The notes beneath the pieces are model-generated. The model saw only the letters and a list, made by a program, of their open reading frames with translations, was not told where the DNA came from and searched no databases. From Trichuris trichiura (Eukaryota > Nematoda > Enoplea > Trichinellida > Trichuridae), in contig JBAJFE010000021.1 in assembly GCA_037903355.1 (NCBI GenBank), positions 124,001-188,000 of the forward strand: a stretch of 64,000 bases of DNA, read 5' to 3'. This document shows positions 10,450-21,371 of this stretch, piece after piece. A program made the translations under genes and the position numbers. Position 1 is the stretch's first letter. Every line of letters starts with the position of its first letter.

Positions 10450-12230
10450 AGGACCTAGAAAAACGTTTTTTTTGTGCACTACAAGTCACTTCTTCGCAGG
10501 CAACGAAAACGGAACGGTAAATAAATCGCCAACTAGAAGTGCCAATAAGGGAAATAGAACGTTTGCTTCATTCAGTCGCTCACGATCGGTTCGACTGACC
10601 ACGCTTCAGGTATAGAGTTTTGCGTTTGCTCAGGATGGTTCTTCACGCAGTACTTTTAGTGCCTTGCAGTTCAACCGCAGCGGTGCTTTGCCAACGCGCT
10701 GACGATGTTTCTGTCAGCTACTAAAACCTAAAGCTATGAACAGCAGCTACTTTGCTACGGATAAATTATACCATTTCCACTCATATAGATATAACGTTCT
10801 ATATAGGTTATTCCAACTTTCTCCGCGTTGTTCCATGCGTTCGTGCTAGGTGATCAATTTGATGAGCAGCAGTTGGAGGGGGTGATAATGTTCGCCTTAT
10901 TGTTCTCTTATTTCCGCTCTGTGATCAGGGTTGTCTGTCGTATTATGTCTAATGCACAGAGGGTCTCTATTCTGCCTTAAGCGTAAATTACTTTCTTAAC
11001 ATAGAAATTTTGGTTCAAAAGGCTGGTCGCATTATGCCGCGTGTTGCGCCACAGTGGAAGCATGTATAGCTTTTTCCATGGTAACTCATGGATGCAACAC
11101 CAGTCTTCCGCGACGTGCAATAGAGGTGCTGTTGTTGTTGAGGTAATTTTTTGCGTTATTGTAACTAACTAGCTTTTTCTGTGTTCATTAAATCTGTGTT
11201 CCGAAGTACTGCCTGCTTCTCTAATGCAAACTCTTGGACAAGCACATTCGACCGCATAAACTAATCCCGTTTTTTGTTTCCTGGGATTTTCCTGTTGTCC
11301 TTACGGAGAATCGGCCAGTGATCGTGGGAACACTTCAAAAAGCTCAGATGCCAAATTTTCTGCGGAAATCAACCATCTTTTTGCCTAATCCTACAACAGA
11401 ATAGCTAACCACGGATTGCGTGAAGCATGTTCTTTGGAGATATTACGGCTGCGACGATGGTGTTGGAAAATGTGGTCAATGCAAGAGCTGCGATAACCGT
11501 TTTTGTAAAAGAACTTTTTAGTGTACTTAATCTCTGATTGCAGGTATTCGAGATTGGACAAATTAATTGCTCTATCAATCGTGCAAGAAAGAATTCTGCG
11601 CATTACCCAATGTGCTTGATGCCACAAGAAATTGAGGTGCTAATTCGTGTCAGCAGACTCCTTGTAAATTCCGGTTTGTACGACTAATCAGAGCACCAAG
11701 AAAGGGAAGGGTTTTGTTTTCTTCTCTTCCCATTGTGAAAACAATACGGTTTGGGTAGGTGCTCTTTTGAAAGTGTAGAAATTGGTCTTCCTTTCTTTTC
11801 TTAATAACGAAGATGCCACCTATATTCTTTTTATAGAGGCGCGGGGCAGTTTGTCAGCCTGCAGCAGTATTTCTCAAGGTCAGGGTAGGCACCGAACCCT
11901 GTGAACGTGTCTGGGCGTTTGGGCTCCCCAAGTCTGATTAGTTAAATTCAAGCGCGCTGATTGGCTGTAAGGGAAGACGCAGAGGGTAGCCTGAAGGGCA
12001 TAACGTAGGTGCGGCAGAAAGCTATGTTTAGAAAGCGTTTCCCGGATAGTGTGTCCAATAGTTACGTTCTCATATTCGAGCCGTCTTCAGCCGCTCCTCC
12101 CGTCCAGCCAATCAGAATAGCGGGGCGCAACAGCATGCACCTTTCTCTTAGCACCTCTCCACGGCAAACTTGTTCGGCAAGCTTTTTGTGTGTAATGATA
12201 AACATACACTTGATAGAAATAAGGGCGACA
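10450..12230. other. Inserted non-array DNA around the retroelement
   Basis: Similarity to the other cystatin units stops after about 10450 and resumes at about 12240. Apart from the retroelement remnant no gene is visible. Exact insertion ends and a target-site duplication could not be recognised by eye. Confidence 0.45.
11170..11850 (-). mobile_element. Decayed Penelope-like retroelement (RT end plus GIY-YIG endonuclease)
   Basis: Reading the minus strand from about 11845 downward, and allowing for frameshifts, one sees in order the end of a reverse transcriptase palm and its C-terminal region. Key pieces are NIGGIFVIKK where active elements have YVDDIFVI, then FTMGREENKTLPFLGALISR, then HLNFLWHQAHW, then IKYTKKFFYKNGYRSSCIDHIF. 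After a stop codon comes a GIY-YIG-like nuclease: KTGLVYAVECACPRVCIREA, then an RFNEHR helix, ending near 11176. This order, an RT followed by a C-terminal GIY-YIG domain, is characteristic of endonuclease-bearing Penelope-like elements. The RT catalytic aspartates and the frame are lost, so it is dead. It sits in an inserted stretch (about 10640-11990) lacking similarity to the other array units. Confidence 0.8.
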
Positions 12231-13206
12231 GCGTAAGCCAGAATGAATCAACGGGACCAGCACATAAGATGCTTAACATTTTCGACATGTCGACGCACAT
12301 TGTCGGAGACTGATAAAAGCATTTTTCAATCCATATAGAAAATAATCCTATGTACAATTGATGCTCACTGCGCCCAGTTGACACCGGAAACTCTTAAGGC
12401 ATTGCCTCTCAGAACGTCTACCTAAGCTAACTTAAGGAGTTAAGGCAGAAGAAAACTCTATAGCGAATTTTAGCAACCGAAAGTAGACTCATATCCGACA
12501 CTCTTCCATGAGACATTAGGAAGTGTCCGTAAGATATAACAGGTCTAGTTCGCTCAAACGAAATACTTTTCAAAGTTCAAGGTAATAAGCATATGCCAGA
12601 AGACCACACAAGCAGAAGAGGAACAGCAGTAAACAGTAAAAGAGAAGGCAGAAAGGTAGCAGAGGAAGTGACGGGCCTCACATTCGTCGACAAAAATCGA
12701 CATGTCGAAATAGTGAGACGCAAAAGTTTGGAAAATTCGCGATTACGAGCGCTTCAACTTTACTTTTCAGAAGTCTGCACCCAAAAACATTGATTTTACT
12801 TCCCATACAGAAACGCTTCGGCATACGGAGCGGAACAATCCACTTTCCACGGAGGACCAGTCTGAACTGGGAAAAAGAAAATGGTTTACTTAACATTCTC
12901 GCATTTGTTTGAAAACATTTCTATGGCAGGTAGAGTATCAGTTTAGTCGTTGACTATGAATAGGCGAAGCGTAAGGGGCACTCTGCCACTACTGTTTTGC
13001 TCAAGGAAGCAGCCCACGCTATGATGTTGGTGTTCAGTTGATTGGAGGTGACTTACTTAGTCAGTACAAAGTGCTCTCTGTTAGAGAAACAGTAAAAGGT
13101 CACACAAGCAAAACCTTTAAACTATTTGCAGTCCCTGTTTGTTTAACATAAACCGTCTATTTGAAAACGGCCGACGCAGTTTACCATAAGCGACTACTAA
13201 GTATGA

Positions 13207-13231
13207 ACAAACAATAGCAGTCCTTATAAAA
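13207..13231 (+). promoter_or_regulatory. Core promoter of cystatin C: forkhead-type site plus TATA box
   Basis: ACAAACA at 13207-13213 is the reverse complement of TGTTTGT, which also fits TRTTKRY. TATAAAA lies at 13225-13231. The spacing is 18 nt start to start, as in the other copies, although one base of the upstream motif differs. Confidence 0.65.
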
Positions 13232-13353
13232 GGACTTTTCAGCACATTCTTTAATAAGCGTTCTCGGCAGAGTTTTTGCTCATAATTTCTCTCTTTTTGC
13301 GAGAATCCTATCCGCTGGCATAAACTTCTTACTCATAGTAAAGAGGGATATTC

Positions 13354-14332
13354 ATGGGAGCAAACCTTCACAAGCAGTTTCCTTACAGGATAATGGCATT
13401 GAAAACGCTTCTGTTTCTGCTCCTTGGAACCTTAGTGGCTGGGGAAGCAACGTACGACCGACCGGAGGGTGCTCCTGAACCCGTGAGTAATCCTGATCAT
13501 GATAAATCAGTTGTGAAAATTGTCAACTATGTTATCGATGACATAAACGCTCAACGCCGTCTTAATAAAACAAGCCCACTGGTTCTTGTACAAGTGCTAG
13601 AAGCAACAAAGCAGGTGGTTGCTGGATTTCTTTATGAGGTGACGTTCGCAGCAGGAGAAGCGCGCTGTCCGCCCCAAAAGGTAACATAACCCGCTGAAAA
13701 AATTCTACTTTCTTGTAGCTCTTCTGCAATGCATTCACTTCCTTTTAATCGATCTTAGCAATTATACGCCCTTTCAAGAGATTGTAAAAACGCGATGGCT
13801 TTTGGGAACTTAGTACAGCTTTATTTCTCCCATAAAAGCGTCATAATTTAATGAGGACTTGCGTTGCTTAGATAGTTTAGAGCATGGTGAACTTGTGTAT
13901 CCCGCCAGCACGCTGGACAGGGCGTTTCTCGAAAATTTGAGATTGTTTCATATGTAAAAGAAATTATTTTGTTTGACAACATAAACTATACATTTTTTCC
14001 CTTGTTAAGTTGGGCTGATGTGATAGGAATTCCAGACTGAGAAGCGTTTCTGATGTCGTTACGCATGTGTCAATTAAGAAACGGTGCGTCTATGTATAGA
14101 GTGAACTGTTTGTCGTTTAAAGTCCACTTGGTAAGTGGCCTGAAAATCAGACGTAACGCTTTCTGTTTTTTAGCGAAGGAAATATAACGTCAGAAGAGAC
14201 AGATGTTCGCTGTTCCCAAGTGGGGAAATGAGAATCTACAAAGTAGAAGTACTAGACGTCGCGTGGGAAAAGCCACAAAAACAAATATTGAAGAAAGATG
14301 TTCTCTATTCCTTTTATTATAGCTCCAAATGA
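13354..14332 (+). CDS. Secreted type-2-cystatin-like protein, copy C
   Basis: Predicted secreted inhibitor of papain-family proteases. Exons are 13354-13680 and 14174-14332, phase 0, giving 161 residues from the first ATG or 148 from the internal ATG at 13393. The signal core is TLLFLLLGTLVAGEA. It carries the canonical cystatin loop QVVAG exactly, a Gly near the mature N-terminus (PEGAPEP), and VAWEKP in the second-loop position. Two cysteines suggest one disulfide, and NKT is a possible glycan site. Overall it is close to copy A in both exons. A poly(A) signal lies at 14362-14367. The unit is separated from copy B by the retroelement-bearing insertion. Confidence 0.87.
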
Positions 14333-14361
14333 TTGAGATTGAACAAAAAAGAAGTATGAAA

Positions 14362-14367
14362 AATAAA
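14362..14367 (+). terminator. Poly(A) signal of cystatin C
   Basis: AATAAA lies 30 nt after the stop codon, aligned with the signal of copy A. Confidence 0.62.
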
Positions 14368-15264
14368 GAATTCGCCTTAGCGTTCCCTTTGTGTTACAAT
14401 TAAAGAGCACCGCAGTGATGATAAAACTTTATAAACTGCCGAGGAATGATCTCGCCGAAACAGATCAACGGGAACGTAGAATACGACACTAAGGGCAACA
14501 TCACATTCGCTAGCAGCGACTACAAGCTTCTGTTTTTTCGTTACTTTGCTGTGCGTCAGCTCGATTTGCGCATTTTGATAATGAGAACTTCGGAAAAACG
14601 TCTTAATTACAGATACCAACACGAAGCGAGAGAATGAAATAGGAAGATAGCTTAAATGAAGTACTTTTCACATTCTAAACTAGTAAGCTTAACCTAGCAA
14701 AACATTTCCGCAGCAAAAAGTAATACTGGGAAATAGTTAAAACGAACTGTAGAACAAAGTACCGTTGGTGCAGTTCGATCTCAGAAATCTGGGGTCAGAA
14801 TTTTGAGAGTACGCGCTTTTGATCGCACTGAATATTAATTTTCAGGATTTCCAACGCGGCCAGCTCGTATTAAGCATTCGATAGAAACAAGTGTTGAAAT
14901 AGAAAGAAAGAAAACATTCTCAAAGAAAGAGGGCCATTTTAAGCTTTGAATGGCAAACTAGCTTAACGTTCGCGCGTTTCGAAATCTGATTGGCAGGTGG
15001 AGAATCAGCGTAACTAGTCAATACGAACCAGCACATTTCAAGCGGCGCCCTGCCGCTATTGTTTTGCTGAATGGACACAGTATGATGTTGATGTCCTGTT
15101 GATTGGCGAACACTGATTCAACCACTGTAAGCTGACCGCTGCTACAGAAGTTATGGCTACATAAGCAGAGCTTGAAAAACTATTTACACCCTGTTTACCT
15201 AACGTATACTCGCTATTTTGCAACTGCCAACTCAATTTATCAAAAAAGCGGCTGCCGAATACGA

Positions 15265-15289
15265 GTAAACAACATCAGTCCTTGTAGAA
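15265..15289 (+). promoter_or_regulatory. Degenerate promoter of cystatin pseudogene D
   Basis: GTAAACA is intact at 15265-15271, but the TATA position at 15283-15289 reads TGTAGAA. The 18-nt spacing is kept. The damaged TATA agrees with the broken coding sequence that follows. Confidence 0.6.
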
Positions 15290-15418
15290 GGTCATATCAG
15301 CAGATTTTTAAAATACTCTTTCAGCAGGGTGGTTTTGTTTATAACTTCTCCCTTCCCTTTAGGACATGACCCATCAGTAGGTATAAACGTTCTATTGACG
15401 TTAATGACGGAACTTTCT

Positions 15419-16449
15419 ATGCCAGCAGGTCCATACAAAAATTGCTGTTGAAATTGCTTCTTTTGGCCTTGCTTAGGGGCTTGCTGATTGCGAGAGGAAC
15501 ATGCAGCCGAATGGTAGGGGCCCACGAGTCAGTCGAACGTCGCGATAATGATGAATCGATTGTGGGAATCGCCAACCTTATCGTTGCTAATATAAATTCG
15601 GAGAATCCTAATAAAAATCCAATCCCTTCTCGTTCTAGTCCCGGAAGCAACAAGATATGTTGTTAGCGGACTTTTTTGTGGGCTGATGTTCGCAGCAGGG
15701 AAGCGCTCTGTCGCTCATGAAAGGTAATAAAACAAATGAAATCTCTTCTCCTTAAAGCTTTGGTCTTTTGCACTGATACACTCTTTAACCTATCCTAGCA
15801 AGTAACTGTCGTTCCAAAAGACCGTAAAAACGCGATGTTTCGTAGGACCTTGGCAGAGTGCCGTAGCTTCATTTTCCGGATAAAATCAACATAAATTAAT
15901 GAAATTTTACAGAGCTTCTGGAAGATTTCAGATCAAGTGACCATTGTGACCGCGGGTGGTTAACTTAGAACGTAGTCAACTACGACTTTTCGCAAACGCG
16001 TCACACAAGGAAGTCATTAATAACCCGAGATTTTCGCGCGGTTCTTGAAAAGTTAAAACGAAACCATCCCTACGACAAAATATTTAGAAACTGATGAAAT
16101 AAACTACCCCACTTTCCGTGTGTTAAGTAGGGTTTGCTCGCGGAGAGATTTTTTGATGCTCTAATGCATACTTCAGCTAGTAAACGCTGCATCTACTTTG
16201 AACTGTTTATCTTTCAAGGACCTTTTGCTCATTTTCTCTTCTATTTGGTGATCATTATCTTAATCGAATGGATTAGTTCCCGTTTTTTAGGAAAAGAAGT
16301 ACAACGAGAGAAGAGAAATATCTTGGCTTTTGCGAAGTGGGGAAATGAAAATCTACAAAGGAGAAATTCTGGATGTTCCGTGGGAAGAGCCACGGAGACG
16401 AATACTGAGAAAAAATACTGTCCATACCTTCAGCTATTCGCCGAGGTGA
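15419..16449 (+). pseudogene. Broken cystatin copy D
   Basis: The ancestral start ATG at 15419 runs into a stop after about ten codons. The signal-peptide frame resumes without an ATG at 15442. The region that should hold the QxVxG loop is frameshifted and stops at 15664. Exon 2 at 16291-16449 is still completely open, with a good TTTTTTAG acceptor and a VPWEEP second loop, but its cysteine has become Ser (IS before WLL), so the disulfide could not form. The TATA box is also damaged. It is the last unit of the array and its 3' flank, similar to those of the other copies, continues to about 17.2 kb. Confidence 0.8.
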
Positions 16450-18647
16450 TTGATTAAATGTCGACGGAAAAGGTTTTCAAAAAATGAAGATCTTGCTTTA
16501 ATGTTTCCTTTTAGTTCTAAGTAAAAAGCACCGCACTAATGCCTAATTTCTTTAATTGGTGACGAATGATTTACTGGACGGAAGTTTAGGGAGAAATATA
16601 ATATGAAATGATGCTTAACAAGACATTGATTAGGAAGAATTTAGAGCTTGTCTTTTTACACTAATTTACCCTGCGTCAGCGCTAAATGGGTGGTATGATT
16701 TGAACAGCTTACTTTTTTGTACGAGAACACTTGTTTTCATGATAACTTTACATTAGCGGTACCAGTGCGTTTTTGAACAATGTTTGTTCCGTAATTTTCA
16801 GCTATAAGCTCGAGTCGTCATCAGCGGTAAAGAGTAATGCACGTGGTTACATACCCTTACAACCGGCCAAGCTTGTACCCGAAAGTGACGGAATAAACAC
16901 TGTTGAGAAACTGGCTAGGAATTGGTCAAAAACACGTTGCTAATGTAAATATAAAATCTACAATGGAAATTTACGCACCCTTTACTAGATGCTACGTATC
17001 CAGAGGATACTTGTTCGGGAAATTGTATCCACGCGGTTTGTTAATGCCTTAATGAAGATTGCAGTTCTGACTTTTCTAAAAGTACTAATTGACTGCTCAC
17101 CGATTAGGTAACCATTTCCTGAATGATGCATTCTGCTCATTTTATGCCATGCGCGTGAAGCAGTACCAATGGAAAACGTACCGCCTGTACATTAGGGGGG
17201 GATCTTATAAGCTGACAATGAAATTCGGGAAGTAAGTTGCCCGTGAACTACAAATCGCAGGAAAGAAAACAGAAGGCGTCCTTATTTAGTTGCTTATGAA
17301 CCAACCATTCGTTCTTAGTATTGTTTAGTGAGTTAACGTTAGACTTACGCGATTATTATATGCTCGCAGAATTTGCCCATGTAGTTGCGAAGGCCTCAGC
17401 CTAGACCTAAGGCTATAAAACAATAAAGCAGAGGGTGCAAATTGAAACCCTGGACAATGGCAGGCATGAACGGGGTTCCAGGAAAGGTGCACTCGGGTAG
17501 TTCATGCATGTTAAGGAACACCTCGTCTTCAGTGACGTTTAAAAATGGGTGCTCAGTTTTTGGTACATTTCTGTAACAAACCGTGGTTCAGATGGAAGCC
17601 GAAGAAGGTATCAAAAACTTCTTTACACATTATTGAAGTACGGCCAAAGTCTCGTCTTGCTTCTTCTGATGTGTACCGTTAGAATAGCGCCGCCGTGCAG
17701 CTGCAACGTTGCTGTTTGAAAGGAAGTGCTGAAACTTGGTAGAATTTGCAGAAACGATAGGTGAAACATGTTTTCAGCTTAGCTATTTGCCTTTTCCAAT
17801 GGTTCATTTTTGGAGATAACTCTTCCACCGAACAGATATAGTCATCTTTTTATATCAACTTTCGCGCCAGTGGCATAAAACACGTAGAAATTGTGCTGGC
17901 GTGATGGGTATACCAATGGTCTTACGAAATGATTCATCTTGCTTTCCAATGAGACACATTCATGGGTTTCTTGAAGAGTCTCTTCTTCTGGTGCATGTAT
18001 AATTCATCTGGCAGTTGACCAACAAAATTATAAGATGGATTTCAGAAGAGTAGTGATCGCGTTTACCGCAACTGCAACTTTAGTTCGGTTTGGCGAGAAA
18101 TTATTGATACGCCCTTTACGCAAAGTCAATATACTTGGGAAAAGTAAGTCGATCATGACCTCCAGTACGCTTCGCTGCATTGCAGCAATATGTAGATGTG
18201 AGATTTCAATGCACTTGAACTTACAGAATTCAACTTCGTGATTTCCGTTGAAAAATTTGTTAACAGCAACGTCTTCCTGTTATGACTTTCCAGAATTGCT
18301 AATAGCACTTGAAGACAATAATGGCTACGCTGGAGCAAAGCTGTATCAGAAAAATGAAATAGCATCATTTGGCTAACTGCAGCGTTATCTCAAAACAGCC
18401 ATTAAAGAAAAGCTGCAAGACTTCAATCGCCCAGGCTAGATACAAGTTCCACTACTAAACATTACCATAATTGCAGTGGCTTTGTTGTCAGTCGACTAAA
18501 GGCGTGGCAACAATGAATAGACGTAATTTATTTTTAATTGTGCACAAGTGAAATGTAGACATAATTATTTTCTGAAACTTCTCGCTTGTATTGGTTGCGC
18601 TAATATTACACAGATCTTCTTGTGATCATTCAGTAAATCGACCATTT
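16450..18647. other. 3' flank of the array and gene-poor DNA with traces of decayed coding sequence
   Basis: Up to about 17.2 kb the sequence resembles the 3' flanks of the other cystatin copies. From about 17.44 to 18.37 kb the minus strand has several open stretches with coding-like composition, including one around 17450-17570 and one around 17590-17690 containing EEARRDFG. They are in different frames with stops between, and I could not join them or name a family. This may be an old pseudogene or unrecognised exons. Confidence 0.3.
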
Positions 18648-19670
18648 TCAAACGCTAACTTCAGCGTTATCTGACCGTCCTGAACGAAGCAGCGACGTTG
18701 CTTCGGAACCATACAACTTAGCGTTTAACGCCAACGGAAAGCAACATTCCTTTGCAAAGTGTTTTCGATAAAGTGGTGAGAACGAAAGGTAGCACACCGG
18801 AGGAATGAAGCAGACAAGTTGAAATGACGTAAATATGGCCACGAAACGTGAACGCTGAGCAACGAGAGAGAATAAAGTGACATCATTGCCAGCAGACAAA
18901 ATGCAATGCACAACTGGTACTTGCAAAATGGCCATGCACAAGGACGCGGCAAAGACAATTTGCCGTGGAGCACTTGGATCATCGGTCGCCTTGTACGGCT
19001 GTCGAGCACCAACAACGCTTTTACTATTGCGTAAGTTCATGGTAGCTTGAGCGTACCGAAGTGCATAAATGGTCAAAGCGATAGTTGGCACAGCCAACAT
19101 GGTAAAGAAGTAGCTCCAGTAAATGAGCTTCAGGAACAATCCTTCAGCCAGTTGTCCAAAAAAGGAAGGGATTACAATGAAGCAATGCTTGGATTCCCCG
19201 CCTAACAGTAGATGCGGAGCGGGAACAATGGAGTGACTTGCAAAAATCGGCAAGCAAATGAGTGCAATTGCAAAAAATGTTTTGACGACTCTGCGTTCCG
19301 CAGCTCTATGCGATACCGCAGTGCAGGAAGCGGAATCTGTAACTTCTCGACTTGAAAAGCTGAGAAAGGAAGCCATCGATGCCCACAACCACATGTTGAA
19401 CGCGTGACTTAACAAAAAACACATGACAAAAACCACCGCTAAGAATGCGGAAGGCCGACTTTGACATCCGCTACTTCTTTCCCGCGCTTCAAGAAAAAGC
19501 ACCACGAGAAGAGAGAAAGAGCTCGACGTTAGTTCAGCCACAGAAGCCACCACTGCAAGAAATTTAATCCATGACGCAGACTTAATAGCCTGAATAACTG
19601 CAGTATGCAGGATGCCAATGCATAGTGACAGAATGGATAAGCAACCAAGCGCTACATACAAATAATCCAT
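18648..19670 (-). CDS. Seven-transmembrane receptor, rhodopsin-like
   Basis: A single uninterrupted exon of 340 codons. ATG 19670 (MDYLYVALG) is the first true start; the frame extends a little upstream only through GTG. Seven hydrophobic segments are visible, beginning near residues 5, 35, 75, 125, 180, 240 and 275. A Cys at the start of the third segment (SSGCQSR) and one in the second extracellular loop (SKHCFIV) fit the class A disulfide. The last helix ends PPVCYLSFSPLYRKHF, resembling NPxxY followed by helix 8 but with Pro for Asn. There is no recognisable DRY after helix 3 and no CWxP in helix 6. Ligand and coupling are unknown. Such divergence is common in nematode chemoreceptor and orphan receptor families. 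Confidence 0.75.
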   Translation of the reverse strand: MDYLYVALGCLSILSLCIGILHTAVIQAIKSASWIKFLAVVASVAELTSSSFSLLVVLFLEARERSSGCQSRPSAFLAVVFVMCFLLSHAFNMWLWASMASFLSFSSREVTDSASCTAVSHRAAERRVVKTFFAIALICLPIFASHSIVPAPHLLLGGESKHCFIVIPSFFGQLAEGLFLKLIYWSYFFTMLAVPTIALTIYALRYAQATMNLRNSKSVVGARQPYKATDDPSAPRQIVFAASLCMAILQVPVVHCILSAGNDVTLFSLVAQRSRFVAIFTSFQLVCFIPPVCYLSFSPLYRKHFAKECCFPLALNAKLYGSEATSLLRSGRSDNAEVSV

Positions 19671-19685
19671 TAAGCAGCTTCCCAC

Positions 19686-21371
19686 TCTTAGCCCACAGAT
19701 ATTCTAAGCAAATTCTGCATAGTTAGTATGCGACTGCTTCACATGGTAGCATGAACAGGTCAGTGCGCGCATATGAGTAAAACAGAAGAGTGGTTTGGCG
19801 AGTAGCCTTTTGCAGAGTTCCACATTGGCTATTCAGCTTTCTAAAGTAATTGATTGGCAGCTAATGGTCAAATACTGAACAATATGGTCATGCGCGTGTA
19901 AGAACGCAAAATGCACTTGACAAGAAAGTATGGGGCGTCTTTGCGTGCTCTTGGGACGCACTTGTCCTATTCTTCCATCGTCATGCGAAATGATGCTTCC
20001 CAGAGGCAAAGGGAATACATAATGACGGTCGGGACTTCCGTACGACTCCGCTGCGAGGAGTAAAATTAGCATTTGAAGAAAAAATTTCCGAAGCTACACT
20101 GCATAGACGACGTTTCTACTAAGACAGAAGAGTTTGCCAAACAGTTGACAAAACGCAGTATGACGTAGGCTGCTGCATAACGAACGATGAAACGTTGCAC
20201 AATTAATCAATTAAACTTGTGTATATGTTTTGATCACGCACCAACGCATCTGAAGTAATCATCCACCGGTTCCCATAGTTGCAACGAAAATCATAACATT
20301 TCAATTTGAACCAACAAGCTTAACCGTAACATAGTGAGCCGTGCAACTTCTAACAGTGTCACAAAAGAAGCTTACATCGTGCTATTCCATTTTCTCTACG
20401 TCAAGTTGGTTTCGACTGCGTTGTAGGACGCAGCTGGGAAATCGGTATCGTACATTTTTAGCATGCTTCCGTTGAAGAAAGTCGGAAAAAATTCTCGCTC
20501 ACTCTGCTCTCCTGCTGGCTATTGCAGCCTTTTCTTTGATTCAATATTGGTTTTGAAGCCACATTCAAAAACCTCAGCTTTCGTGAGAAAAAACCCAGAT
20601 AAGCATTCAAACCATTTATATGTCTTCCTTGTCCAACATTCTTCCATGTCAGAGTTTATTCATCAACGCTGCGATGGACGAGCCTTAGTTGCAAAGTAAA
20701 AACACTGACTTGCTCCCTTAGCGAGATCGTATTAATGGAAATTACAAAAGGAGCATGTAAGAAAATGTCGTGAATAGAAATGCTCATTAACATGCACCTA
20801 TACTCCCGAGCCACCTTTCCTTTAGCTCCGTTACCTTGGGGAAAAAGTGGAAAATGCTTGGATCAAAGTTTTCTTTCAAACACATAAAACGCTTTCTTCC
20901 AAGTGCGCATATTTTTGCCCAAACATATATTATGCTCTTTGCCCACTCTCTTGCTCTCTGTGAAAGCGTGGGATATAAGAGGGAGGTGGAACCACAAAAA
21001 TGGACTGCGTGTTTTGTCTGGAAAAATTATCTCATAGTACTAACACACGCTTCGATCTACTGACGAACGATGGAAATAAAGCGCTACTTAATGACATCCA
21101 GGCATCACTGAACAATCGATTGCAGCAGCTCTTTCAGTAAGTTCAGCTGTGATATGAAAAAATTGATCTAATTGGACCCCGTTTCACATCACTGCCTTCA
21201 AGTATACGTTGAAGAGAAAAGCAAAACTAATGATACCTTTTCACTAAGGATAGGTAAAAAATTTGAACAGTTGAAACACCTCAGAAAAAAGAGAAACCAA
21301 CATTTTTAAATTTCATCTTAGCAGAAAGCGAACTCACATGAATAATCAGAATTTTGTAAAGCGTTGGTAAA
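19686..21371. other. Intergenic DNA, no gene seen
   Basis: This stretch lies upstream of the minus-strand receptor. Only short, unconvincing open frames occur, and none shows domain features or usable splice partners. Confidence 0.5.

Noticed and set aside
11860..11885. CAGCAGTATTTCTCAAGG-like sequence resembling a hAT transposon end
   Set aside because: No matching inverted end or 8-bp target duplication was found, and the neighbouring sequence belongs to the Penelope-like element.
16134..16457. Plus-strand open frame of 107 codons at the end of the array
   Set aside because: It reads cystatin D exon 2 in the wrong frame; the correct frame gives the recognisable WLLRSGEMKIYK and VPWEEP sequence.
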